7,013 bases of DNA, taken from positions 1 to 7,013 of the forward strand of contig SKWV01000226.1 of the NCBI GenBank assembly GCA_007128755.1, read 5' to 3'. The position numbers and the translations under genes were made by a program. Below the pieces are notes generated by a model that was not told the DNA's origin, made no database searches, and saw only the letters and a program-made list of their open reading frames with translations. The stretch's first letter is position 1; each line of letters starts with the position of its first letter. This document shows positions 1 through 6,373 of the stretch, piece by piece. This DNA comes from Trueperaceae bacterium. Lineage in GTDB: Bacteria; Deinococcota; Deinococci; Deinococcales; Trueperaceae.

Positions 1-1255
1 CCAGCAGCACGCTCCCGCGGCCGCCGTGCATCGCCTCGAGGTGCTCCCACGCGCGCCGCACGGCCTCGCGCATCATCGCGCGGCCGTCGGCCGTCGCCAC
101 CGTCTCGGCGCGCACGCCCGGCGCCTTCGCCACGATCTCGGGACCGCTGGCGCCGAGGCCCAGGATCAGCGTGACCTTGTCGCGCAGCACGGCCTCGAGC
201 GCGCCGACGTCGGAGCCCTTGTCGACGCCGCCGGCGAGCCAGACGATGGGGCCGGGCGTGGTGTCGAGCGCCGCCTCGACCGCGAGCTGGCGCGTGGCGA
301 TGGAGTCCTCGAAGAACAGGACGTCGCCGAGCGTGCCGACCTCGGCGTAGCGCCCGGGGAGGCCGCCGAAGTCGCGCAAGGCGTCGGCGATCACCGGCCT
401 GGTCACGCCGAGGGCCTGCGCGGCGAGGGCGACGGCGAGCGCGTTCCCGATCTGATGCCTGCCACGCACCCGCAGCTCGCTCGCCGCAAGCAGCACCTCG
501 TCACCGAGCACGAGCGTCGCTCCGGTGGGGTCGAGCCGCGCGTCGAGCGCCCGGCCGTCGCCAGTGCCCGTCTCGGCGACGCCGTAGCCGCGCGTCGCGG
601 CCGGCGTCGCCTCGGCCCACGCGCGCAGGCGCGCGTCGTCGGCGTTGTAGACGAACGTCTGCTCGGGCCCCAAGTGCACGAGCAGCGCGCGCTTGGCGGC
701 GTGGTAGCTCTCCATGTCGCCGTGCCGGTCGAGGTGGTCGATGCCGAGGTTGAGTACGACGGCGACGTCGGGACGCAGCGTCGGACAGCGCTCGAGCTGG
801 AAGCTCGAGAGCTCGATCACCAACGTGGCGCCCGGCCTCGCCACCGCCGCGAGGGCGGGCACGATGTTGCCGCCCGCGACGGCGTCGACGCCCGCGCGCA
901 GGAGCGTGTCGGTGAGCCAGCGCGTGACGGTGCCCTTGCCGGCGGTGCCGGTGATGCCGACGGTGCGCGCGGGGACGCTCCGCCAGATCCACTCGACCTC
1001 GCCGATCACCTCGGTGCCGAGTTCGACGAGGCGCACCAGGTCGGGGTGCGTGAGCGGCACGCCGGGCGCGGCGACGCACAGGTCGGCGGGCCACGCGCTC
1101 ACGTCGCGAACGCGCGTCGCGCCCAGCGCGAGGGCGAGGTCGACGTCGTCGCCGTGCTCGCGGCCGTCGGCGAAGGCGACGCGATGCCCTTCGCGCACCG
1201 CGCGTGCCACCACCGCGCCGCCCGAGCGGCCGAGCCCGTAGACCAGCAGCCTCAC
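1..1255 (-). CDS. murD: MurD, UDP-MurNAc-L-alanine--D-glutamate ligase (3' end outside the window)
   Basis: MurD adds D-glutamate to UDP-MurNAc-L-alanine with ATP in the cytoplasm. The frame has no stop from the GTG at 1255-1253 to the window edge, giving 418 visible residues. The last ones (GSVLL) match the position just before the family's carboxy-terminal SPA.ASFD block, so only a few tens of residues should be missing. Motifs: Rossmann-like LLVYGLGRSG at 3-12, GEVEW at 85-89, P-loop GITGTAGKGTVT at 100-111, IELSSFQLE at 147-155, LNLGIDHLDRHGDM at 168-181, probable carbamylated Lys188, NADD at 204-207, GRHQIGNALA at 265-274, FGGLPGRYAEVG at 296-307, EDSIAT at 316-321 and LAGGVDKGSD at 340-349. 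The start is set by an AAGGA six bases upstream, which touches the mraY stop. Several signature positions differ from typical MurD, but order and spacing fit MurD and not MurC, MurE or MurF. Confidence 0.93.
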   Translation of the reverse strand, partial: MRLLVYGLGRSGGAVVARAVREGHRVAFADGREHGDDVDLALALGATRVRDVSAWPADLCVAAPGVPLTHPDLVRLVELGTEVIGEVEWIWRSVPARTVGITGTAGKGTVTRWLTDTLLRAGVDAVAGGNIVPALAAVARPGATLVIELSSFQLERCPTLRPDVAVVLNLGIDHLDRHGDMESYHAAKRALLVHLGPEQTFVYNADDARLRAWAEATPAATRGYGVAETGTGDGRALDARLDPTGATLVLGDEVLLAASELRVRGRHQIGNALAVALAAQALGVTRPVIADALRDFGGLPGRYAEVGTLGDVLFFEDSIATRQLAVEAALDTTPGPIVWLAGGVDKGSDVGALEAVLRDKVTLILGLGASGPEIVAKAPGVRAETVATADGRAMMREAVRRAWEHLEAMHGGRGSVLL

Positions 1256-1265
1256 GCGGGGTCCT

Positions 1266-2219
1266 TCACCAGAGGCCGCCCGTCGCCTGCCACACCAGGC
1301 CCACGAGCACCGCGGTGACGAGCCAGTAGCGCGTCACGATGCGCGTCTCGGGCCAGCCGGAGAGCTCGAGGTGATGGTGGAGGGGTGCCATGCGCAGGAG
1401 CCGCTTGCCGCCCGTGGAGCGGAAGTAGAGCACCTGGACGATCACCGACAGCACCGCCAGCACGGGCAGCAGCGCGAACACGAGCAGCCACCAGACGCCG
1501 CCGGAGAGGATCGCCAGGCCCGCGACCGCCGCGCCCAGGCCCTCGGAACCGACGCCACCCATGAACACGCGCGCGGGATGGGCGTTGTACCAGAGGAACC
1601 CGAGCAGCGCGCCCAGGAGGGCGGCGGCGAGGGGGGAGCCCACGAACAGCAGCAGCACGATCGCGGTGAGCCCCGCCGCGAGGCCGTCGAGCCCGTCGGT
1701 GAAGTTGAAGGCGTTGATGCTGCCGACCACCACGAACGCGAGGAAGATGACGTCGACGGGCATGCTGCCGGTGACCACGACGCCGACGCCGACGGCGTAA
1801 CCGGCGAACAGGAGCGCGAGCACGCCCTGGCCGAAGAGCCGGTAGCGCGCGAACAACCCCGTCGAGGCGGCGATGCGTTCGTCGTCGGGCACGTCGTGAT
1901 CGAAGGGCAGGAGCGCCGTGCGAGCCCGCCGGAGCGAGAGCAGGTCGTCGACGAGCCCGAGCGCCCCCGAGGCGAGCACGAGGGCGGCGAGCGCCAGCAG
2001 ATCGCTCGTGCGCGGGCCGACGAGCAGCGCGACGACGAGCGCCACGGCGAGGAACGCCGCGCCGCCCATCGTGGGGGTGCCGGCCTTGACGAGGTGCCCG
2101 CCGGGCCCGTCGTCGCGCACGGCCTTGCCCCAGCCGCGGTGCAGGGCGACCTGGACGAACACGCCGGTCGTGACGAGGCCGACGACCGCGGCGAGCGCCA
2201 GGATGGCGCCCGCGCTCAT
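1266..2219 (-). CDS. mraY: MraY, phospho-MurNAc-pentapeptide transferase
   Basis: MraY is an integral membrane enzyme that transfers phospho-MurNAc-pentapeptide from UDP to undecaprenyl phosphate and makes lipid I. The 317-residue protein is mostly hydrophobic, with about ten membrane segments expected. Family motifs: DDGPGGHLVKAGTPTMGG at 36-53, LGLVDDLL at 87-94 with the aspartate pair at 91-92, NAFNFTDGLDGLAAG at 169-183, NAHPARVFMGG at 212-222, and the HHH motif at 281-283 within APLHHHLELSGW. About 13 extra residues, with several acidic ones, lie in the cytoplasmic loop after the DD pair (about 101-120). The motif usually written FMGD.GS reads FMGGVGS here, so the metal-binding aspartate is replaced by Gly222. 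The ATG overlaps the murF stop as ATGA; its own ribosome binding site is weak, so it probably depends on coupling. murD begins 10 bases after its stop. Identity is secure, since WecA-type relatives lack the HHH motif. Confidence 0.95.
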   Translation of the reverse strand: MSAGAILALAAVVGLVTTGVFVQVALHRGWGKAVRDDGPGGHLVKAGTPTMGGAAFLAVALVVALLVGPRTSDLLALAALVLASGALGLVDDLLSLRRARTALLPFDHDVPDDERIAASTGLFARYRLFGQGVLALLFAGYAVGVGVVVTGSMPVDVIFLAFVVVGSINAFNFTDGLDGLAAGLTAIVLLLFVGSPLAAALLGALLGFLWYNAHPARVFMGGVGSEGLGAAVAGLAILSGGVWWLLVFALLPVLAVLSVIVQVLYFRSTGGKRLLRMAPLHHHLELSGWPETRIVTRYWLVTAVLVGLVWQATGGLW

Positions 2220-3574
2220 CGCGCGTCACCCGCCGCGACCGTGCGGGCGAGGAGCGCGTCGACGAGGCGATCGAGTTCGATGCTGCGCGAGCCCTTGACC
2301 AGGAGCGTGCCGACGCGCGGCAGGTCGGCCACGTCGGCGAGGGCCGCGTCGACGTCGCGGTAGTGGCGCGCCCCGGCGCGGCCCGCTCCCAGGGCGGCGC
2401 TCTGCGGTCCTACGGTCCAGAGGGTCGCGACGTCGGCGCAGGCCTCGGCGAGGAGCGCGTGGTGCCGCTCCGCCTCGGACCCGAGCTCGCGCATGTCGCC
2501 GAGCACGGCGGCGTGTGGGCTCGGCAGGTCACGCAGGACGTCGAGGGCGAGGCGCATGGAGGCGAGGTTGGCGTTGTAGGAGTCGTCGAGCAGGGTGAGT
2601 CGGCCGATGCGGTGGGCCTGCAGGCGGCGCCCTTCGAGCCTCGCCGAGGCGATCCGCCTCGCGGCGAGCGGGAGCGGCACGCCCAAGTCGCGCGCGAGCA
2701 CGAGGGCGCCGAGCGCGTGCTCGGCGAGCGCGCGGCCGAGGCCGGGGAGCGGCACGCGCAGCACGTCGTCCCCGGGCGCGAGGCGCGCCTCGAGCACGCT
2801 TCCACCGTCCCCGGCGACGTACCGACCGGTCGGTGCTTCAGTCCCGTCGAGGGCGTACCGCACCGTCCGGGCGCTCAGCGTGCGCTCGAGCCGGTCCCAG
2901 GCGCCGGCGCCGGCGTACCGCGCCGCCGTGGCCGCTTCGAGGAGTCGCGACTTCTCGCGCGTCACGCCGGCGAGGTCCCCGAGGCCGTCGAGGTGCGCGG
3001 CGTCGATCGTCGTGAGCAGCGCGTGCGTCGGCCGCACGAGCGTCGTGAGGCGATCCATCTCGCCGGTGTGGTCGATGCCGAGCTCGAGCACGAGGGGGCG
3101 CTCCGTGTCCCCTTCGAGCCAGCCCTCGACGAGGGTGCCCGCGAGCGCGAACGGCGTGTTGCGGTTCCCTTCGCTGCTGCGTGCGCCCAACGCGGCGGCC
3201 AGCAGGGCCTTCATCGTCGTCTTGCCCATGCTGCCGCTCACGCCGACGATGGGCGCGCGCCATGCGGCGCGGGCCTCGTGTCCCAACGCGAGCAGGGCCG
3301 CGGCGGGATCGTCGACGACGACGCCGCGCGGGTGCGGCCGGTCGGCGACGACGTACGCGGCCCCCCGCGCGAGCGCCTCGTCGGCGAAGGCGAAGCCGTG
3401 GACGCGTTCGCCCGGGAGGGCGAAGAACGCGTCGCCCGGCCGCACGCGGCCGGTGTGGAAGGCGACGCCCGTGGCCGCTGAAGCAGGCTCGACGTCGCCG
3501 TGGACGTCGGCGCCGAGCCTGGTCCGGAGCACGTGCCGGAGGGTGTGGATATCGAGTCGTGGTCCCTGCGCCAC
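2216..3574 (-). CDS. murF: MurF, UDP-MurNAc-tripeptide--D-Ala-D-Ala ligase
   Basis: MurF is an ATP-dependent cytoplasmic ligase that adds D-Ala-D-Ala to UDP-MurNAc-tripeptide. With the GTG at 3574 the protein has 452 residues, a normal length. Motifs in order: ATP-binding GVSGSMGKTTMK at about 111-122, EGNRNTPFAL at 135-144, LELGIDHTGEM at 163-173, HLDGLGDLAGV at 194-204 with a nearby Lys208 that may be the carbamylated lysine, DDSYNANLASM at 330-340, LGDMRELG at 358-365 and LVKGSRSIELDRLV at 425-438. The HN..N signature expected near residues 277-286 is not recognisable. I prefer the 3574 start because AAGGGA lies nine bases upstream and the family begins close to LDIHTL. A GTG at 3670, overlapping the ftsI stop, would add 32 residues of non-family sequence and cross a probable promoter. 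The stop overlaps the mraY start as ATGA. Function is secure; the start is less so. Confidence 0.93.
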   Translation of the reverse strand: MAQGPRLDIHTLRHVLRTRLGADVHGDVEPASAATGVAFHTGRVRPGDAFFALPGERVHGFAFADEALARGAAYVVADRPHPRGVVVDDPAAALLALGHEARAAWRAPIVGVSGSMGKTTMKALLAAALGARSSEGNRNTPFALAGTLVEGWLEGDTERPLVLELGIDHTGEMDRLTTLVRPTHALLTTIDAAHLDGLGDLAGVTREKSRLLEAATAARYAGAGAWDRLERTLSARTVRYALDGTEAPTGRYVAGDGGSVLEARLAPGDDVLRVPLPGLGRALAEHALGALVLARDLGVPLPLAARRIASARLEGRRLQAHRIGRLTLLDDSYNANLASMRLALDVLRDLPSPHAAVLGDMRELGSEAERHHALLAEACADVATLWTVGPQSAALGAGRAGARHYRDVDAALADVADLPRVGTLLVKGSRSIELDRLVDALLARTVAAGDAR

Positions 3575-3600
3575 CGTCGCCCGTCCCTTCACGTCACTAT

Positions 3601-3636
3601 CGCGAGTATCATACACATCGTGTGTGAGTGCGTCGG
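3601..3636 (-). promoter_or_regulatory. Probable internal promoter for murF-mraY-murD
   Basis: In the gap between ftsI and murF the minus strand has TATGAT at 3613-3608, five of six matches to the TATAAT consensus. Seventeen bases upstream, CCGACG (3636-3631) matches the TTGACA box only in its central GAC. Transcription would start near 3601, leaving about 27 bases to the preferred murF start at 3574, with AAGGGA well placed in between. The stretch 3591-3626 is about 47% GC by count, much lower than the genes around it. The weak -35 keeps this below certainty. Confidence 0.55.
3613..3625. promoter_or_regulatory. Small palindrome next to the murF -10 box
   Basis: ACACA-TCG-TGTGT is a perfect inverted repeat with five-base arms and a three-base centre. 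It lies in the spacer of the proposed murF promoter and touches the -10 box at 3613. Such a position would suit a repressor operator, but the arms are short and I cannot name a regulator. Confidence 0.3.
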
Positions 3637-3649
3637 CGGCTGACCGACG
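3631..3649 (-). repeat. Hairpin in the ftsI-murF gap
   Basis: A perfect six-base inverted repeat, CGTCGG (3649-3644) and CCGACG (3636-3631), encloses seven bases; a T-G pair would extend the stem to seven. It lies about 20 bases after the ftsI stop. No run of T follows, so it does not look like an ordinary intrinsic terminator. It could protect the 3' end of the upstream transcript or reduce read-through. Its second arm coincides with the weak -35 box of the proposed murF promoter. Chance formation in GC-rich DNA is possible. Confidence 0.4.
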
Positions 3650-3669
3650 GCCGTGCTGGTCGGGGTGCA

Positions 3670-5061
3670 CTAGCGGTCGGCGACGACGCGCTCTCCCGGA
3701 GCGATGCCCCAGTGCGCCACGACCTCGGAGCCGATGGCCCGGAAGAGCGGCGCGGCGACGAGCGTCGACGAGGTGCTCGTCCGGGGCTTCTGGACGTAGA
3801 CCACCATCACGACGTTGGGCTGCTCCACCGGGAACATGCCGGCGAACGAGACGATGTAGTCACCCGGGGTGTAGGCGCCGAGGACGTTGTCGTAGATGTC
3901 GGCGGTGCCGGTCTTGCCGGCGGTGGAGACGCCGGGGATGCGGCTCGCGCGCAGTCCCGAAGACTCGACCGTGTAGGCCAGCATGTGACGGATCGTCATG
4001 GCGACCTCGGGGGAGAGGACCTGGTGGGCGGGCGGCACGATCTCGTCCTCGACCAGGCGCGGCGGCACGTACCAGCCGTCGTTGGCGAAGACGGCGTAGG
4101 CCGCCGCGAGCTGCAGCGCCGTGGTGGACACCGACTGGCCGATCGACACCGAGGCGTGGTCTTGCGGGACCCAGCGGTCCCAGGCGTTGAGCAGGCCGGG
4201 CCTGGTGAAGGCCGAGCGCAGCGGCATCTCCTGACCGAAGCCGAACGCCGCGGTCCAGGCGTGCAGCTCGGCGCTGGTGAAGCGCTTCGCCATCTCGATG
4301 GTGCCGGTGTTGCTGGAGAAGCGCAGGATGTCGGCGACGCTCAGGACGGGGTCGTGATGCACGACGTCGCGGAAGGTCTTCAGGCCCACCCGCAGGTGCA
4401 TCGGGCTGTCGATCATCTCGTCGGGGCCGAGCCGGCCGCTCTCGAGCAGGCCCGCGACCACGAACGGCTTCATGACCGAGCCGGGCTCGTACTGATGGAG
4501 GAAGGGCCGGTTGACCATCCCCTCACGGCTCGAACTCGACCACGCGTTGGGGTCGTAGGTCGGGTAGCTCGCGGCGGCCAGCACGCGGCCGGTGCCGACC
4601 TCCATGATGACGGCCGAGCCGCTCTCGGCCTCCGTCGACAGGACCGACTCGGCGAGGCGTGACTCGGCCGCGGCCTGCAGCGTCGGATCGATGGTGAGGC
4701 GCACGGAGTCGCCGGCCTGCAGGCGCGCGTCGAGGGTGTACTCGAGCCCCTCGAGGCCGTAGCGGCCATCGGGCTGCACGGCGCCCGTGAACCCGAGCAG
4801 GCCCGCAGCGAGCGTCCCGTGCGGGTAGCGCCGTGCCTCGGCCGGTCCCTCGGCCAGGATCGTGCCGTCGGCCGCCACCACGGTGCCCCGGTGGGGAGCC
4901 TCGAGCAGCGGTACCGGCCAGCTGGGCGCGCCCCGTTGCAGCGCCGCGAAGCCAGCCAGCGACGCGACGAGTGGCACCACCAGCACGACGGCCATGAGCC
5001 AGCTCCGGTAGAGCCGCAGCTCGGACGGATGCGCGGCGGGGGTCCGGGTGATCAGCGCCAT
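3670..5061 (-). CDS. ftsI: FtsI-type class B penicillin-binding protein (septal transpeptidase)
   Basis: This is a septal D,D-transpeptidase that cross-links peptidoglycan on the outer face of the membrane, together with FtsW. The product has 463 residues. A membrane anchor lies at about 20-42. The start of the pedestal is seen as RGTVVAADGTILAEG at 58-72. The transpeptidase domain covers about 120-450 and has all three active-site motifs: SVMK at 195-198 (catalytic Ser195), SSN at 249-251 and KTG at 383-385. ASYPTYDPN (164-172) and SIGQ (307-310) are also typical. The ATG at 5061 is chosen because it sits just before the membrane segment and overlaps the ftsL stop by 10 bases. The frame is open up to 5424, but that part is a shadow of ftsL and rsmH. 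E. coli FtsI has 588 residues; here nearly all of the usual pedestal between DG.ILA and R.YPHG is missing. No PASTA domain is present. Synthesis of lateral-wall PBP2 type is the alternative, but the dcw position favours FtsI. Confidence 0.94.
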   Translation of the reverse strand: MALITRTPAAHPSELRLYRSWLMAVVLVVPLVASLAGFAALQRGAPSWPVPLLEAPHRGTVVAADGTILAEGPAEARRYPHGTLAAGLLGFTGAVQPDGRYGLEGLEYTLDARLQAGDSVRLTIDPTLQAAAESRLAESVLSTEAESGSAVIMEVGTGRVLAAASYPTYDPNAWSSSSREGMVNRPFLHQYEPGSVMKPFVVAGLLESGRLGPDEMIDSPMHLRVGLKTFRDVVHHDPVLSVADILRFSSNTGTIEMAKRFTSAELHAWTAAFGFGQEMPLRSAFTRPGLLNAWDRWVPQDHASVSIGQSVSTTALQLAAAYAVFANDGWYVPPRLVEDEIVPPAHQVLSPEVAMTIRHMLAYTVESSGLRASRIPGVSTAGKTGTADIYDNVLGAYTPGDYIVSFAGMFPVEQPNVVMVVYVQKPRTSTSSTLVAAPLFRAIGSEVVAHWGIAPGERVVADR

Positions 5062-5378
5062 ACGGTCCGGATCTCCATGAGGGGTGGCAGGTGCCGCGCC
5101 TCGGGCGGAGGGACGGGGGAGGGTGCGACCTGCATGACGTCGGTCGCTTCGGGAGCGGGGACCATGCCGGCGGCGCGCGCCCAGTGGGCGATCGCGAGCG
5201 GACCGTTGACGGCCGCGGCTTCGGCGCGACGGCCCGCGAGCGTGACCAACGCCTCCTCCTTGTGCTCGAGCAGCAGCGCGTGGTGCCGGTAGCGGGTCTG
5301 CCCGTGGGCGCCGAGGGCCGCGAGGCCGAGCGTCAGGAGCACGTAGGTCAGCACGAGGCGCTTCGCGAGCCGCGTCAT
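5052..5378 (-). CDS. ftsL: FtsL-like small divisome membrane protein
   Basis: This 108-residue protein has the FtsL layout: a short basic amino terminus (MTRLAKR), one hydrophobic membrane segment at about 7-25, then an extracytoplasmic stretch at about 30-57 that is rich in Leu, Ala, Glu and Arg and could form a coiled coil. An AHWARAAGMVPAP block at about 64-76 resembles the A..LGM..P signature near the end of FtsL proteins. About 30 further residues follow, rich in proline, which is longer than usual at this end. FtsL normally pairs with FtsB/DivIC and FtsQ and activates FtsW-FtsI at the septum. The call depends strongly on position between rsmH and ftsI, because FtsL sequences are poorly conserved. 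Its ATG overlaps the rsmH stop as ATGA, with GGGAG eight bases upstream. Its 3' end overlaps ftsI by 10 bases. It is a real gene with high probability; the FtsL name is probable rather than proven. Confidence 0.82.
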   Translation of the reverse strand: MTRLAKRLVLTYVLLTLGLAALGAHGQTRYRHHALLLEHKEEALVTLAGRRAEAAAVNGPLAIAHWARAAGMVPAPEATDVMQVAPSPVPPPEARHLPPLMEIRTVWR

Positions 5379-6373
5379 GCGTGCTGCTCCCGATCACTGT
5401 CGGAGCGCCGCTTGATGGCGACACGGAGCTTGGCGCTGCGGGCGCGCGGGTTGGCGGCGATCTCGGCCTCGCTCGCCTCGACCGGCCGCTTGGTCAGCGG
5501 CTCGAGGTCGGGACGGTCGCGCAGCACGTGCTTGACGATGCGGTCCTCGAGCGAGTGGTAGGCGAGCACGACCAGGCGGCCGCCGTCGGCCAGCGCCGAC
5601 GCCGACGCCTCGAGACCGCGCTCGAGCGAGCCGAGCTCGTCGTTGACCACGATGCGCAGCGCCTGGAAGGTGCGCCGGGCGGGGTGGTCGCGGCGCGGCC
5701 CGCCGGGGTAGGCGCTCGTCACCACCTCGACCAAGCGCCCGGTCGTGGTGATCGGCGCCTCGTCGCGGGCTGCCTCGATCGCGCGGGCGATCCGTCGGCT
5801 GTGCCGCTCCTCGCCGTAGCGGTGCAACACGGCGGCCAGCGCCTCCATCGTCCAGGTGTTGACGACGTCGGCGGCGCTCTCGCCCGTGCCGGACATGCGC
5901 ATGTCGAGCGGGCCCTCGTGGCGGAAGGCGAAGCCTCGCTCCGCCTGGTCGATCTGCATCGACGACACGCCCAGGTCGAGCAGCACACCGCGGACGCTGC
6001 CGATCCCGGCCTGAGCGACGTGACGGTCGAGGTCGGCGAAGTTCGCCTGGGCGAAGCGGAAGCGCTCCTCGGGCCGGTCGACGCCCGCCGTGCGGAGGTC
6101 GTCGCGCAGCGCCTCGACGTAAGCCAGAGCGTTGGGGTCCTGATCGATCGCGAGGACCCGCGCGCCGCGCGCGAGCAGCGCGCGGGTGTGGCCGCCGGCA
6201 CCGAAGGTGGCGTCGACGACCCAGTCGCCGACGTCGGGAGCCAGCGCGTCGAGGCAGCGCTCGAGCATGACCGGGACGTGATCGGCCGCTCCGCGGTCGA
6301 CGGCGCGCGGGCGCTCTCCGCGGGGGCCGGCCCCCGAGCCGCTCTGGGCGACGTACGCGTGGGGCGGCGTCAT
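5375..6373 (-). CDS. rsmH: RsmH (MraW), 16S rRNA N4-cytidine methyltransferase
   Basis: RsmH uses S-adenosylmethionine to methylate N4 of C1402 (E. coli numbering) in 16S rRNA, in the ribosomal decoding centre. The 332-residue product has the family blocks in order: HVPVMLE at 32-38, the SAM-binding motif DATFGAGGHT at 54-63 (DGTFGAGGH is more usual), AIDQDP at 75-80, LLDLGVSS at 131-138, the GPLDMRM block at 154-160, YGEER at 186-190, HPARRTFQALRI at 230-241 and AYHSLEDRIVK at 271-281. The first 31 residues are a weakly conserved extension rich in Gly, Pro and Arg. The ATG at 6373 is chosen because it overlaps the mraZ stop as ATGA and has a GGGAG eight bases upstream. The stop overlaps the start of the ftsL-like gene in the same way, which indicates translational coupling. 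The frame stays open further upstream inside mraZ, but that part is a shadow. All expected motifs are intact and nothing suggests lost activity. Confidence 0.96.
   Translation of the reverse strand: MTPPHAYVAQSGSGAGPRGERPRAVDRGAADHVPVMLERCLDALAPDVGDWVVDATFGAGGHTRALLARGARVLAIDQDPNALAYVEALRDDLRTAGVDRPEERFRFAQANFADLDRHVAQAGIGSVRGVLLDLGVSSMQIDQAERGFAFRHEGPLDMRMSGTGESAADVVNTWTMEALAAVLHRYGEERHSRRIARAIEAARDEAPITTTGRLVEVVTSAYPGGPRRDHPARRTFQALRIVVNDELGSLERGLEASASALADGGRLVVLAYHSLEDRIVKHVLRDRPDLEPLTKRPVEASEAEIAANPRARSAKLRVAIKRRSDSDREQHA

Noticed and set aside
1254..1269. GTG at 1269 overlapping the mraY stop as GTGA, as a possible murD start
   Set aside because: That frame ends after five codons; the MurD frame begins at the GTG at 1255.
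26..1318. 430-codon open frame on the plus strand opposite murD
   Set aside because: It is antisense to a clear MurD, is rich in Arg, Ala, Gly and His as expected for GC-rich shadow frames, and shows no domain.
1252..2229. 325-codon minus-strand frame overlapping mraY almost completely
   Set aside because: It is an Arg/Ala-rich out-of-frame reading of mraY; the true frame has all the MraY motifs.
2595..4190. 531-codon plus-strand open frame across murF and ftsI
   Set aside because: Its composition is dominated by Arg, Ser and Pro, it spans two real genes and their gap, and it has no recognisable motif.
5062..5424. Upstream in-frame extension of ftsI
   Set aside because: It overlaps the whole ftsL-like gene, lacks family similarity and would put a long Arg-rich tail before the membrane anchor.
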